Origin: Sphingomonas hengshuiensis
GTDB lineage: Bacteria > Pseudomonadota > Alphaproteobacteria > Sphingomonadales > Sphingomonadaceae
Length of the DNA stretch: 64,000 bases
Assembly (NCBI GenBank): GCA_003240755.1
Contig: QFNF01000006.1
Coordinates: 1-64,000, forward strand
Reading direction: 5' to 3'
Shown here: in pieces, positions 46,244-54,568 of the stretch
How positions within the stretch are numbered: the first letter of the stretch is position 1
How the letters are laid out: every line of letters begins with the position of its first letter
Program-made: the position numbers and the translations under genes
The notes under the pieces: generated by a model
Seen by the model: the letters and a program-made list of their open reading frames with translations, nothing else
The model's database searches: none
What the model was told of the DNA's origin: nothing

Positions 46244-46512
46244 GCGGTCTCCAGTTCGGCGCGTGCCGCCACCAGCGCGGCAGGCGACACGGCCAGCGCA
46301 TCGGCGCAGGCGATGAGGTCGGGTTCGTAACCTTCGAGATGCCCGAGCAGTTGCGCGAGGAACCCCGGATCGCCCACCCGCGCCCGCAATTCGACGGGAT
46401 CGATGCCGGTCAGCGCCAGGAAGCGATCGCGGCGGGTGTCGTCGCCGATCACCCACCCCAGCGCCCCCAGCGCCAGCGTCGCCGCGTCTCCATTTGTTTC
46501 CGGCCTGCGCAT
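46240..46512 (-). CDS. DUF3572-family protein
   Basis: A 90-residue helical protein (ATLALGALGWVIGDDTRRDRFLALTGIDPVELRARV...GFLAQLLGHLEGYEPDLIACADAL). The pattern is that of DUF3572, a small alphaproteobacterial family commonly found divergent from divK, as here. Function unknown. Confidence 0.87.
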   Translation of the reverse strand: MRRPETNGDAATLALGALGWVIGDDTRRDRFLALTGIDPVELRARVGDPGFLAQLLGHLEGYEPDLIACADALAVSPAALVAARAELETA

Positions 46513-46554
46513 CGCCTAGACAGCCTTTCGAACTTCCAACGGGATGCAAAGCGC

Positions 46555-46977
46555 GTGGCAAAAAGGGTACTCGTTGTCGAGGACAACGAACTGAACCTGA
46601 AGCTGTTCTGCGACCTGCTGCGCGCGCATGGCTATCTGACCGAGCCGGTCCGCGACGGGCGCGAGGCGGTGGCGCGGGCGCGGGCGTTCCTGCCCGACCT
46701 CATCATCACCGATATCCAGTTGCCGCACATGACCGGGCTGGAGCTGATCCAGATGCTGAAGGGCGATGTCCGGCTGCGGACGGTCCCGATCATGGCCGTC
46801 ACCGCCTATTCGGGGCGCGACGACGAGGATCGGGTGCGGGCGGCCGGGGCCAATGCCTATGTAACCAAGCCGATTTCGGTGGTGCGGTTCGTGGGCGAGG
46901 TGCGGGCGCTGCTGCCGGCGGAGGCGGCGCGGCCGGAGGGCGGCGGGTCGGCCGGCGATGCGGAGGATGGCGGCTGA
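46555..46977 (+). CDS. divK: Single-domain response regulator DivK
   Basis: A 140-residue receiver-only protein. VLVVEDNELNLKLF carries the acidic pocket (Glu9, Asp10), Asp53 in LIITDIQLPHM is the phosphorylation site, T/S switch in MAVTAYSG, and Lys in VTKPIS. DivK controls the cell cycle and polarity in alphaproteobacteria by acting on DivL, PleC and DivJ. The start is a GTG at 46555; no in-frame ATG gives a better N-terminus. It carries an unusual Ala/Gly/Glu-rich tail of about 18 residues after the receiver. Confidence 0.92.
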   Translation: MAKRVLVVEDNELNLKLFCDLLRAHGYLTEPVRDGREAVARARAFLPDLIITDIQLPHMTGLELIQMLKGDVRLRTVPIMAVTAYSGRDDEDRVRAAGANAYVTKPISVVRFVGEVRALLPAEAARPEGGGSAGDAEDGG

Positions 46978-47044
46978 GCGGGACGCGCATCGTCCCTGCC
47001 GGTCGCGGCCGGGACGGGTGGCGGCGGCGCACGGCGGATGCGGT

Positions 47045-47701
47045 TCAGTTCCAGTCGACCCGCGCCACCAGCATCGTCAGCGCCGCGGCCAGCGCCGCCG
47101 CGACCCACAGCGCGGCCAGCCCCAGCCATGTCCAGCCGATGCCGCCGATCGTCACCCCGGCGACGAAGCCCAGCCAGAGCAGCAGGTCGCGGCGCGGCGT
47201 GGGGGCAGCACGATCGCCCATCAACCGGCGGGCGAGGCGCTGGCCGATGCGGACCAGCGTACCGGTCATGTAGGTCAGTCCGACGCGGACCTCGCCATCG
47301 GGCGCGACCACCCCGTTCTGTGCGCCCATCGCCGCGGCGAGGAGCAGGATGGCGAGGGTGAGCGGCGCGAAGGCGGCGAGCGCCGCGCCGAAGGCCAGCA
47401 GCAGCGTGACGAAGCCCATCACCGCCTCCGCCCGCCGGGTCGGCCCCAGTCGCTCGACCGCCGCCGCGCCGACGATCGTGCCGAGCATCGCCCCCGACAC
47501 GAACGACAGCACCAGCGCCGCCGCGGTCGCCGCCGCCCCGTTCCAGCCATGGGCGAGGCCGATGCCCAGCCGGGTCGAATTGCCGCTCATGAACGAGGCG
47601 AAGAAGCCCCCCAGGCTGCTGAACGCCAGCGCGTCGACGAAGCCGGCCAGCGCGGCGAGCAGGACGGTGGCGAGGGTGGCGGCACTAGTCAGACGACGCA
47701 T
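47045..47701 (-). CDS. DUF1275 (YoaK-type) membrane protein
   Basis: A 218-residue protein with six hydrophobic segments. GFVDALAFSSLGGFFASFMSGNSTRLG near residues 20-46 and MGAQNGVV plus VGLTYMTGTLVRIGQRLARRL are DUF1275 hallmarks. Function unestablished. It converges on divK across 67 bp and is divergent from the TRIC-family gene. Confidence 0.9.
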   Translation of the reverse strand: MRRLTSAATLATVLLAALAGFVDALAFSSLGGFFASFMSGNSTRLGIGLAHGWNGAAATAAALVLSFVSGAMLGTIVGAAAVERLGPTRRAEAVMGFVTLLLAFGAALAAFAPLTLAILLLAAAMGAQNGVVAPDGEVRVGLTYMTGTLVRIGQRLARRLMGDRAAPTPRRDLLLWLGFVAGVTIGGIGWTWLGLAALWVAAALAAALTMLVARVDWN

Positions 47702-47780
47702 GATGCTCCTCTTGCCCGAAGCGCGGGGCGCAGGGCAATGCCCCCTCGCCAGTCACGCAGGGGTACGATAGCGAGGGCCG

Positions 47781-48410
47781 ATGGTTCCCTCTCCACAGGC
47801 GCTGGGGCAGATGCTCGGCGCGCTCGACATGATCGGCATCGCGGTATTCGCGGCATCGGGCGCGCTGGCGGCGACGCGCGCGGCGCAGACGTTCGTCACC
47901 GCCGCGTTCTTCGCGCTCATCACCGGGGTCGGCGGGGGGACGGTGCGCGACCTGTTGATCGGTGCGCCGGTCTTCTGGGTGCACGGGTCGCCGGTCGCGG
48001 CGATCTGTATCGCGGTGGCGGGGCTGATCTGGGTAACGCCCCAGGACTGGTGGCGCGACAAGGCGCTCGACTGGCTCGATGCGGCGGGGCTGGCGGCCTA
48101 TGCGGTGTTCGGCGCGGCCAAGGCGCTGAGCTATGGCGTGCCGCCGTTGCAGGCGGGGATGATGGGGGTGCTGACCGCGTGCGTCGGCGGCATCCTGCGC
48201 GACGTGCTGGCGGGGGTGCCGTCGATCCTGATGCGGCCCGAACTGTACGTGACCGCCGCGGCGCTGGCGGCGGGATTGCACGTCGTGCTGGTGGAATGCG
48301 GGCTGCCGGCGTTCGTCGCCGCATTGCCGGCGGCGATGGCGGGGTTCGCGTTGCGGGGCACGGCGATCCGCTATCGGCTGGCGCTGCCGGCCTATCGGGG
48401 GAAGCGGTAG
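47781..48410 (+). CDS. Trimeric intracellular cation (TRIC) channel family protein
   Basis: A 209-residue membrane protein (older name UPF0126) built of two three-helix repeats plus a last helix. Each repeat has its glycine-rich kink and charged signature: GVGGGTVRDLLIG (about residues 48-60) and CVGGILRDVLAG (about 135-146). Bacterial members are potassium- and sodium-conducting trimers. Stands alone; converges on the GNAT gene. Confidence 0.92.
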   Translation: MVPSPQALGQMLGALDMIGIAVFAASGALAATRAAQTFVTAAFFALITGVGGGTVRDLLIGAPVFWVHGSPVAAICIAVAGLIWVTPQDWWRDKALDWLDAAGLAAYAVFGAAKALSYGVPPLQAGMMGVLTACVGGILRDVLAGVPSILMRPELYVTAAALAAGLHVVLVECGLPAFVAALPAAMAGFALRGTAIRYRLALPAYRGKR

Positions 48411-48439
48411 GGGTTCATCCTGCTTCCCCTTCTTCCTCC

Positions 48440-48529
48440 CCGTTTGCTTCGAGCGGAGGTTCGAGCCGGTCGGGAACCGTAGTCGAGAAGGGGGTGCCCG
48501 ACGTCGCGCGAAGCTGCTCGAACCGAACG
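48440..48529. repeat. Dispersed intergenic repeat R2, copy B
   Basis: CCGTTTGCTTCGAGCGGAGG ... GAAGCTGCTCGAACCGAACG, matching the copy at 43637-43756 in the same orientation but about 30 bp shorter in the middle. It lies between the convergent TRIC and GNAT genes. Confidence 0.8.
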
Positions 48530-48546
48530 GCATGGACCGGACAACG

Positions 48547-49110
48547 TCAGCCGCGCACCACCCCCGTCTCGCGGAACGGCTTCGGCTCCCGGGGCGGCAC
48601 GGCGCTGTCGTTCAGGTGGCATTGCCAGAAGCCGACATCGATCCAGCGGCCCTGCTTGAACCCGATCTCGCGATAGACCCCGGCGCGGCGAAAGCCGACC
48701 GCCTCGTGCAGGGTGATCGACGCGTCGTTGGGGAGCGACAGGACGCCGATCGCCTGGGTAAAGCCCTGCGCCCGCAGCGTGTCGACCAGCGCTTCGTACA
48801 GCAGCCGCCCCGTCCCCTTCTGCTGCGCACCGCCCGCGAGGTAGATCGAGGTTTCGACGACATAGCGGTAGGCCGGCCGGTCGCGGAAGCGGGTGGCATA
48901 GGCATAGCCCAGCACCGCATCGCCATCGGCCTCGCCGGTCGTCGCGACCAGCCATGGATAATAGCCGTCGCCCTGCGCCATGCGGCTGCGGACCGCGCGG
49001 GCGTCGGGCGCCTCGGTCTCGAACGACACCGTGCCGCCCAGCACATAGGGGGCATAGATCGCGGCGATCGCCGCGGCGTCCTCCGTACGGGCGGGGCGGA
49101 TCGCGATCAT
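48547..49110 (-). CDS. GNAT-family N-acetyltransferase (phosphinothricin acetyltransferase-like)
   Basis: A 187-residue acetyltransferase. Motif A, the acetyl-CoA loop, is QQKGTGRLLYEALV; IRPARTEDAAAIAAIYAPYVLGGTVSFE at the N-terminus and the later ASITLHEAVGFRRAGVYREIGFKQGRWIDV are characteristic of the Pat/MddA subgroup, which acetylates methionine sulfone/sulfoximine or phosphinothricin-like amino acids. It overlaps the sppA stop by four bases. Confidence 0.9.
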   Translation of the reverse strand: MIAIRPARTEDAAAIAAIYAPYVLGGTVSFETEAPDARAVRSRMAQGDGYYPWLVATTGEADGDAVLGYAYATRFRDRPAYRYVVETSIYLAGGAQQKGTGRLLYEALVDTLRAQGFTQAIGVLSLPNDASITLHEAVGFRRAGVYREIGFKQGRWIDVGFWQCHLNDSAVPPREPKPFRETGVVRG

Positions 49111-50990
49111 AGCCCCAGCCGCGTCACGATCAGGTCGAACAACGACGCGTCCTCCGCCGACGCCGCGACCGGCCCCAGCCCGCCGCATTCGAGGCAGCGC
49201 GCCTGCACCCCGGCCTGCCCGGTCAGCATCCGCCGGGCATCGCCCAGCGCCTGCGCCAGCAGCGCGCGCTGCCGAACCGCGACCTGGCCGAGCAGGTCGG
49301 TCGCCGCCTGGTCCGGGGCGTCGCCCTGTTCCTTCTCGGAAAAGGTCTTCAACGCCCTTTCGAACGCCGAGGGTTCCTTTTCGAGATAGACCGCGTGGAC
49401 CCTGGCCGGGTCGAGCCTCGCGCGGCGCGCCGCCTCGCCGATCGCGTCGGTCAGGTTGCCGAACCGGTCGACCAGCCTGAGCTGGCGCGCGGTGCCGCCG
49501 TCCCAGACCCGGCCCTGCCCGATTTCATCGACCCGTGCCGGGGTCAACCCGCGCGACTGCGCGACGAGGCCGGTGAAGCGGCGATAGATATCCTCGACCC
49601 CGCCCTGCATGATCGCGTCGAACGCCGCGTTGGTGCCGCGCAGCACGTCGGGCTGGCCGCTGAGCGGCGTCGTGGTGACGCCGTCGGCGGTGACACCGAC
49701 CTTCGACAGGGTATTCTCGAACGTCGGGATGACGCCGAACACGCCGATCGAGCCGGTGATCGTGTTCGGTTCGGCGAACACCACGTCGCCCGGCGTCGAC
49801 ACCCAATAGCCGCCCGACGCGGCAAGGCCGCCCATCGACACGACCACGGGCAGCTTCGCCGCCTTGGCCTGCAGGATCGCCTGGCGGATGCGTTCGGAGG
49901 CCAGCACCGATCCGCCGGGCGAATCGACGCGGACGACCAGCGCCTTCAGGTTCTTGGTCGCGAGGCCGTCGAGCAGCAGCTTGGCGATGGTGTCGCCGCC
50001 GGCGGTTCCCGCCTTCGCCTCGCCATCGACGATCGTGCCGGCGACGGTGATGACGCCGATCGCGTCGCCCGAGGTCGCGACCGGGTTCGCCGCCAGCCAG
50101 TTGGCATAGCGGATCGTGCGGAAGCTGCCGGTCGGCTTGCCGCTCTCCGCCCCCGCCAGTTCGGCGACGCGCTTGCCAAAGGCGATACGGTCGCCCAGCC
50201 GGTCGACGATGCCGCCGCGCAGATTGGCCTGCGCCACGTCACCGCCCGCCGCCGCGACCGTCTCCGCCGGGCGGTCAAGGAACGCGTCGATCTGCGCCTT
50301 GGGCCGCGCCTTCGCCACCGCCGAGCGCCACTGGTCGAGGATCGCGCCGTACAGCGCCTGGTTGGCGGCGCGCGCCGGTTCGGACTGGTCGGCGCGGGTA
50401 TAGGGCTCGACCGCCGACTTGAACTGGCCGACGCGATAGACGTGCGCGTTGACGCCCAGCTTGTCGATCAGCCCCTTGTAATAGAGCTGCGCCCCGCCGG
50501 GGCCGCGAAACATCGTGCCGCCGAACGGATTCTGCCAGATCTCGCTGGCGTTCGATGCGATGCGATACCCGCCATCGGTATAGAGCGTGGCATAGGCCAG
50601 CACCGGCTTGCCGCCGGCACGCACGCGGGCGACGGCATCGCCGACCTCGGACAGCGCCGCGGGATAGCCGCCGGCAAACTTGTCGAGATCGAGCACCACC
50701 GCCTTCACCCGCGAATCGCCCCTGGCGGCATCGAGCGCGCGGACGACGTCGCGCAGGCGAAGCTGCTGCGCGACCGGCTGGCCGCTGAGCAGCGCGACCG
50801 GATCGGTTTCCGCCGGCTGTTCGACGATCGACCCCGACAGGTCGAGCACCAGCGCACCATCGGTCACGCGGCTGTTGGGACGGGCGGACAGCGCGGCGAA
50901 CAGCCCGCCGAAGAACAGCAGCATCAGGATGAGCACGAGCGCATCCTTGATCCCGACCAGCAGCTTCCACGCACCCCGGACCAGTTTCAC
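49107..50990 (-). CDS. sppA: Signal peptide peptidase SppA, 67-kDa type
   Basis: A 627-residue inner-membrane serine protease that digests cleaved signal peptides. One N-terminal membrane helix (about 13-33) is followed by two S49 domains. The catalytic dyad is Lys in the first domain (GQFKSAVEPYTRADQS) and Ser in the second (GGLAASGGYWVS). Length fits the long, tandem form. A C-terminal extension (after about residue 560) contains a Cys pair, CLECGG, not usual in E. coli SppA. First gene of a two-gene unit with the acetyltransferase. Confidence 0.93.
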   Translation of the reverse strand: MKLVRGAWKLLVGIKDALVLILMLLFFGGLFAALSARPNSRVTDGALVLDLSGSIVEQPAETDPVALLSGQPVAQQLRLRDVVRALDAARGDSRVKAVVLDLDKFAGGYPAALSEVGDAVARVRAGGKPVLAYATLYTDGGYRIASNASEIWQNPFGGTMFRGPGGAQLYYKGLIDKLGVNAHVYRVGQFKSAVEPYTRADQSEPARAANQALYGAILDQWRSAVAKARPKAQIDAFLDRPAETVAAAGGDVAQANLRGGIVDRLGDRIAFGKRVAELAGAESGKPTGSFRTIRYANWLAANPVATSGDAIGVITVAGTIVDGEAKAGTAGGDTIAKLLLDGLATKNLKALVVRVDSPGGSVLASERIRQAILQAKAAKLPVVVSMGGLAASGGYWVSTPGDVVFAEPNTITGSIGVFGVIPTFENTLSKVGVTADGVTTTPLSGQPDVLRGTNAAFDAIMQGGVEDIYRRFTGLVAQSRGLTPARVDEIGQGRVWDGGTARQLRLVDRFGNLTDAIGEAARRARLDPARVHAVYLEKEPSAFERALKTFSEKEQGDAPDQAATDLLGQVAVRQRALLAQALGDARRMLTGQAGVQARCLECGGLGPVAASAEDASLFDLIVTRLGL

Positions 50991-51072
50991 GGCAATTCCT
51001 TCGAGCTTATCGCCTGGCGATGAATAGCCGTGCGGGACGGCGAGTAAAGTGGCGATGGCCGGCGCCGACGCG

Positions 51073-51107
51073 AAAGCGGCCCCGCACGCACATGCGTACG
51101 GGGCCGC
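51073..51107 (-). terminator. Terminator of dnaN
   Basis: GCGGCCCCGCACGC and GCGTACGGGGCCGC form a 14-bp stem (one mismatch) around ACAT, followed on the minus strand by a short TTT, 26 bp past the dnaN stop. Confidence 0.75.
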
Positions 51108-51132
51108 CGGTCGATCAATGGCCCCGTCGCGA

Positions 51133-52245
51133 TCAGACGCGCATCGGCATCAGCACATAGAGCGCGGGCGAGGCGTCGTTCTCGCGGATCAGCGTCGGTG
51201 CCGCGGCGTCGGACAGGTGCACTTCGCACAGGTCGCTGTCGATCTGTCCGAGAATGTCGAGCAGATAGCGGCTGTTGAAGCCGATCTCGAACGGCAGCGC
51301 GGTATAGTCGCCCGGCACTTCCTCCGCCGCCGCGCCGTTTTCGGGCGACGTGACCGACAGGGTGATCTTGTCGCGATCGAGCGCCATCTTGACCGCGCGG
51401 GTCTTTTCGGTGGCGATGGTCGACACGCGGTCGACGCCGGCCATGAAGCTCTTGGGATCGAGTTTCAGCAGCTTGTCGTTCGCGGTCGGGATGACGCGCG
51501 AATAATCGGGGAAGGTGCCGTCGATCAGCTTGCTGGTCAGGATCGCCTGTCCCAGGTCGAACCGGATCTTGCTGCCCGACAGCGATACGCCGACCGAGCC
51601 GTCGACCTCGTCGAGCAGCTTGCGCAGTTCGGCGACGCATTTGCGCGGCACGATGACGTCGGGCATCTTTTCGGCGCCGTCGGGCCGGTCGACCGTCATC
51701 CGCGCGAGGCGGTGGCCATCGGTCGCCGCCGCCTTCAGCACCGGTTTGCCATTGTCGTCGGCGACATGCAGGAAGATGCCGTTCAGGTAATAGCGCGTCT
51801 CCTCGGTCGAGATCGCGAAGCGGGTCTTGTCGATGATCGCCTTCAGCGTGGTGGCGGGCAGTTCGAACTGGGTCGGCAGCTCGCCTTCGGCAATGACCGG
51901 GAAATCGTCGCGCGGCAGCGTCGCGAGGCTGAAGCGCGCGCGCCCGGCGACCACGGTCAGCCGGCCCTCCGCCGCCGACAATTGCACCTGCGCGCCGTCG
52001 GGCAGCTTGCGCGCGATGTCGAACAGCGTGTGCGCCGACACGGTGATCGCGCCCGGCTGATCGATCGCCGCGGCGATGGTCTCGTCGATCTGCAGGTCGA
52101 GGTCGGTCGCCATCAGGCGGATGCTCGATTCACCCGCTTCGATCAGGACGTTCGACAGGATCGGGATGGTGTTGCGCCGCTCGACCACCGACTGGACGTG
52201 GCTGAGGCCCTTCAACAGGGTCGCGCGTTCGATCGTCGCCTTCAT
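51133..52245 (-). CDS. dnaN: DNA polymerase III beta subunit (sliding clamp)
   Basis: A 370-residue clamp with three repeated domains; it encircles DNA and tethers polymerase III. Recognised from MKATIERATLLKGLSHVQSVVERRNTIPILSN (shown in part), LMATDLDLQI, FALPARTLK-like FELPATTLKAIIDKTRFAIS, LNGIFLHV, ATDGHRLA and the C-terminal YVLMPMRV. ATG 52245 follows GGGGGAAC. dnaA, gyrB and recF are not beside it, so this is not evidence of a replication origin here. Confidence 0.97.
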   Translation of the reverse strand: MKATIERATLLKGLSHVQSVVERRNTIPILSNVLIEAGESSIRLMATDLDLQIDETIAAAIDQPGAITVSAHTLFDIARKLPDGAQVQLSAAEGRLTVVAGRARFSLATLPRDDFPVIAEGELPTQFELPATTLKAIIDKTRFAISTEETRYYLNGIFLHVADDNGKPVLKAAATDGHRLARMTVDRPDGAEKMPDVIVPRKCVAELRKLLDEVDGSVGVSLSGSKIRFDLGQAILTSKLIDGTFPDYSRVIPTANDKLLKLDPKSFMAGVDRVSTIATEKTRAVKMALDRDKITLSVTSPENGAAAEEVPGDYTALPFEIGFNSRYLLDILGQIDSDLCEVHLSDAAAPTLIRENDASPALYVLMPMRV

Positions 52246-52336
52246 GATGTTCCCCCGCGCGGATGCGCTCGCACTGAGGCCCGGCAGACTCGGCCGGCGC
52301 CTCCTGAAATCCAACGCAGCATGTCTAGCGCAAAGA

Positions 52337-52363
52337 AAGGCCGGAGCAAGCCGCTCCGGCCTT
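52337..52363 (-). terminator. Terminator after the outer-membrane barrel gene
   Basis: AAGGCCGGAGC, loop, GCTCCGGCCTT is an 11-bp perfect stem; on the minus strand it is followed by TTTCTTTG. It lies between the barrel gene (upstream) and dnaN, so it should separate the two transcripts. Confidence 0.8.
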
Positions 52364-52412
52364 CCTCGCGCCCAAGTCGTTAGCGCATGGTTAACGCGGT
52401 GCCATCGCGTGG

Positions 52413-52493
52413 CGGCACCGGCCCGCTCCCCCTCCCCGTCCCCCATGCAAGATACTGTCGTGGGTGGCGGGGAGGGGGAGCGGGCCGGCACCG
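52413..52493. repeat. Very long hairpin R3, copy B
   Basis: Arms beginning CGGCACCGGCCCGCTCCC and ending GGGAGCGGGCCGGCACCG, with a loop around the ATGCAAGATACTG sequence. It resembles the element at 43973-44053 in arm sequence (GGCCCGCTCCCC, CTCCCCG) and placement just after a minus-strand outer-membrane protein gene. Remaining bases of 52246-52532 hold the terminator and the dnaN leader. Confidence 0.85.
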
Positions 52494-52532
52494 CAAGCGG
52501 GAACGCGCCCCGGCGCGCGTTCCCGCCAGGCA

Positions 52533-53204
52533 TCAGAAGCGGATGCCGACGCCGGCGACGACCTGGTGCCGGTCGGTGTCGATGTCGAAGTTCGACGTCG
52601 TGCTGCCGTCGCGGAACTGGAAATCGGCGTTGTTGTAGTTCGAATAGCGATATTCGACCTTCGCATAGGCGCGCGTGCCGAGCGACTGCTCGACACCGGC
52701 GCCGAGGCGATAGCCGTCCAGCTCGAAATTCTCGCGGGAATCGACGGTGCCGTCGCTGGCCAGCACGTTCAGGCGGGCATTGGTATAGCCGCCCTTTACA
52801 TAGACCAGCGTCTGCGGACCGGCCATCAGGCCGGCACGGGCGCCGACATAGAGGTCGCGGCCGGTCGACACGCGGCCGAAGCCGAAGAAGTTCGGATCGG
52901 TGCGCGCGGTTTCCACCTTGCCGGTCGAACCGGTATATTCACCCTCGACGCCGATCAGGAAGTTGCTGAGCGCGAAGTCATAGCCGGCATCGACACCGTA
53001 GAGCAGGCCGTTGACGGTCTGGTCGTCGCCGTCGAGATCGCTATCCTGCGTGCTGCCCGGACGGATGCCGTCATAGCCGGCGAGCGCGCCGACGCGGAAA
53101 CCGGTGAAGGCGGGGTTCACGTCCTGCGCCAGCGCAGGGGTCGCCAGCATCGTGCCGGCAGCGGCCATGCCAAGCGCGAGGGGGCCAAGGATGAGGGTAC
53201 GCAT
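52533..53204 (-). CDS. Outer-membrane beta-barrel protein (Omp25/OmpA-like porin domain)
   Basis: A 223-residue protein with a signal peptide (residues 1-27, ending ALA-QD) and an eight-strand barrel: FTGFRVGALAGYD, LYGVDAGYDFALSNFLIGVEGEY, LYVGARAGLMAGPQTLVYVKGGY, and YAKVEYRYSNY, ending HQVVAGVGIRF with C-terminal Phe. It belongs to the OMP_b-brl family common in Rhizobiales and Sphingomonadales. No peptidoglycan-binding domain. Probably structural or adhesive; function not determined. Confidence 0.9.
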   Translation of the reverse strand: MRTLILGPLALGMAAAGTMLATPALAQDVNPAFTGFRVGALAGYDGIRPGSTQDSDLDGDDQTVNGLLYGVDAGYDFALSNFLIGVEGEYTGSTGKVETARTDPNFFGFGRVSTGRDLYVGARAGLMAGPQTLVYVKGGYTNARLNVLASDGTVDSRENFELDGYRLGAGVEQSLGTRAYAKVEYRYSNYNNADFQFRDGSTTSNFDIDTDRHQVVAGVGIRF

Positions 53205-53341
53205 GTCGAAACTCCATTGTCACGGCCCACAGCTACTCGGGGCGCGGAGGCTCAATGGACGCATTGGCCGGGCGTTGCATGAACCTCACCTAAACAGCGA
53301 AATCCGTTGCATTTGCGCAACACGGGCTTGAAAGCAGGACC

Positions 53342-54022
53342 ATGGCAACCCAACCCCCCGCCCCCCGCAACCCTGCCGATCGGCGGGGGCGCGACTTCAT
53401 CGCCCGGCATGGCGAGACGGTCTATAATATCGCGCAGCGGATGCAGGGCGACCATCCGCATACCCCGCTGACCCGCACCGGTTTCGCACAGGCCGACGCG
53501 ATGGGCGCGGCGCTGCGCGACCTGCTGGGCGTGAAGCCCGGATTGACGCTGTGGGCATCGAGCGCGGGGCGGGCGTTGCAGACGCTGGCGATCATCGCCG
53601 AGCATCTGGAGCTCGACTGGCACGCTGCCCGGACCGACGACCGGCTGGTCGAGATCGGCATGGGCGAATGGTCGGGGCGCTATTATCGCGAACTGACCGG
53701 TCCGCACGCCGACTTCCTCGACGTCGACGCGCGGCTGTACCGCCGCCCCGCCCCCGGCGGCGAATGGTATGATGCCATCGCGGCGCGCGTCGGCGCATGG
53801 GCGGCGGACACCGCCGACGATCCCGGCGACCGGCTGGTCATCATGCACGGCATGTCGAGCCGGGTGCTGCGCGGCGTGCTGACCGGCGCGCCGGTCGATC
53901 CCCGGTTCGACGCGCCGGTGGCGGACGATCTGCCGCAGGGGTCGATCGCGCTGATCGAGGGCGGGCGCGAGACGCTGGCATATCTGGGCAGCGGTCGCGC
54001 CTCGCTGGCGGCGCCGGCTTGA
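53342..54022 (+). CDS. Histidine phosphatase family protein
   Basis: A 226-residue phosphoglycerate mutase-like phosphatase. The catalytic histidine is in FIARHGETVYN (about residue 22-24); the second conserved parts are ASSAGRALQTLAII, LVEIGMGEWSGRYYRE (general acid region) and VIMHGMSSRVLRGVL (second His). Substrate unknown; it could be a small phosphate such as alpha-ribazole phosphate or a sugar phosphate. Its stop overlaps the TTG start of the next gene. Confidence 0.9.
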   Translation: MATQPPAPRNPADRRGRDFIARHGETVYNIAQRMQGDHPHTPLTRTGFAQADAMGAALRDLLGVKPGLTLWASSAGRALQTLAIIAEHLELDWHAARTDDRLVEIGMGEWSGRYYRELTGPHADFLDVDARLYRRPAPGGEWYDAIAARVGAWAADTADDPGDRLVIMHGMSSRVLRGVLTGAPVDPRFDAPVADDLPQGSIALIEGGRETLAYLGSGRASLAAPA

Positions 54023-54468
54023 TCGCGCTGCTGCTGGCGGTGGCGGGACCGCAGGCGATCGGTATCCATGCACGATGGGGCGCGTTTCGCGCCGACGCGC
54101 CGACGCGCTGCTACGCGATCAGCCGCCCGGTGGCCGGCAGGACCGGCGCGCCCTTTGCCAGCGTCGCGACATGGCCCGGGGCTGGGGTGCGGCGGCAACT
54201 GCATGTCCGCCTGAGCCGCGTAAGGAGCGAGCGGGCGCGCGTCGTGCTGGCGATCGGCGACCGCCGGTTCGACCTGACCGCCGGGCGGATCGATGCGTGG
54301 AGCCCCGACGCCGGCACCGACCGCGCGATCGTCGCCGCCATGCGCGGCGGGCGGTCGATGAGCATCGAGAGCGTGGCCGCGAACGGGGCGCCGTTCGTCG
54401 ACGTCTATGCGCTGTCGGGCGCGGCGACCGCGATCGATGCGGCGGCGCTGGCGTGTCTGCAGGGTTGA
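54019..54468 (+). CDS. IalB-like small exported protein
   Basis: A 149-residue protein starting at TTG 54019, coupled to the phosphatase stop (TTGA). It has a short hydrophobic N-terminus ([14 protein letters not shown]) like a signal peptide, then [50 protein letters not shown] and a closing DAAALAC; this pattern resembles invasion-associated locus B family proteins, with a Cys pair that could form a disulfide. Assignment is by pattern memory only. Confidence 0.6.
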   Translation: MIALLLAVAGPQAIGIHARWGAFRADAPTRCYAISRPVAGRTGAPFASVATWPGAGVRRQLHVRLSRVRSERARVVLAIGDRRFDLTAGRIDAWSPDAGTDRAIVAAMRGGRSMSIESVAANGAPFVDVYALSGAATAIDAAALACLQG

Positions 54469-54568
54469 GCGGCCGGGATATCGTCATTCGCGCCCTGCCG
54501 GGGACCGCGCCGCCGGGGTGCCGCAGCCGCCAGTGGAATTCCCGCCCGAAATCGGCTATGTCCCGCCG

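Noticed and set aside
51133..52245. dnaN as marker of the replication origin
   Set aside because: No dnaA, recF, gyrB or DnaA-box cluster nearby; in many alphaproteobacteria dnaN lies away from the origin.
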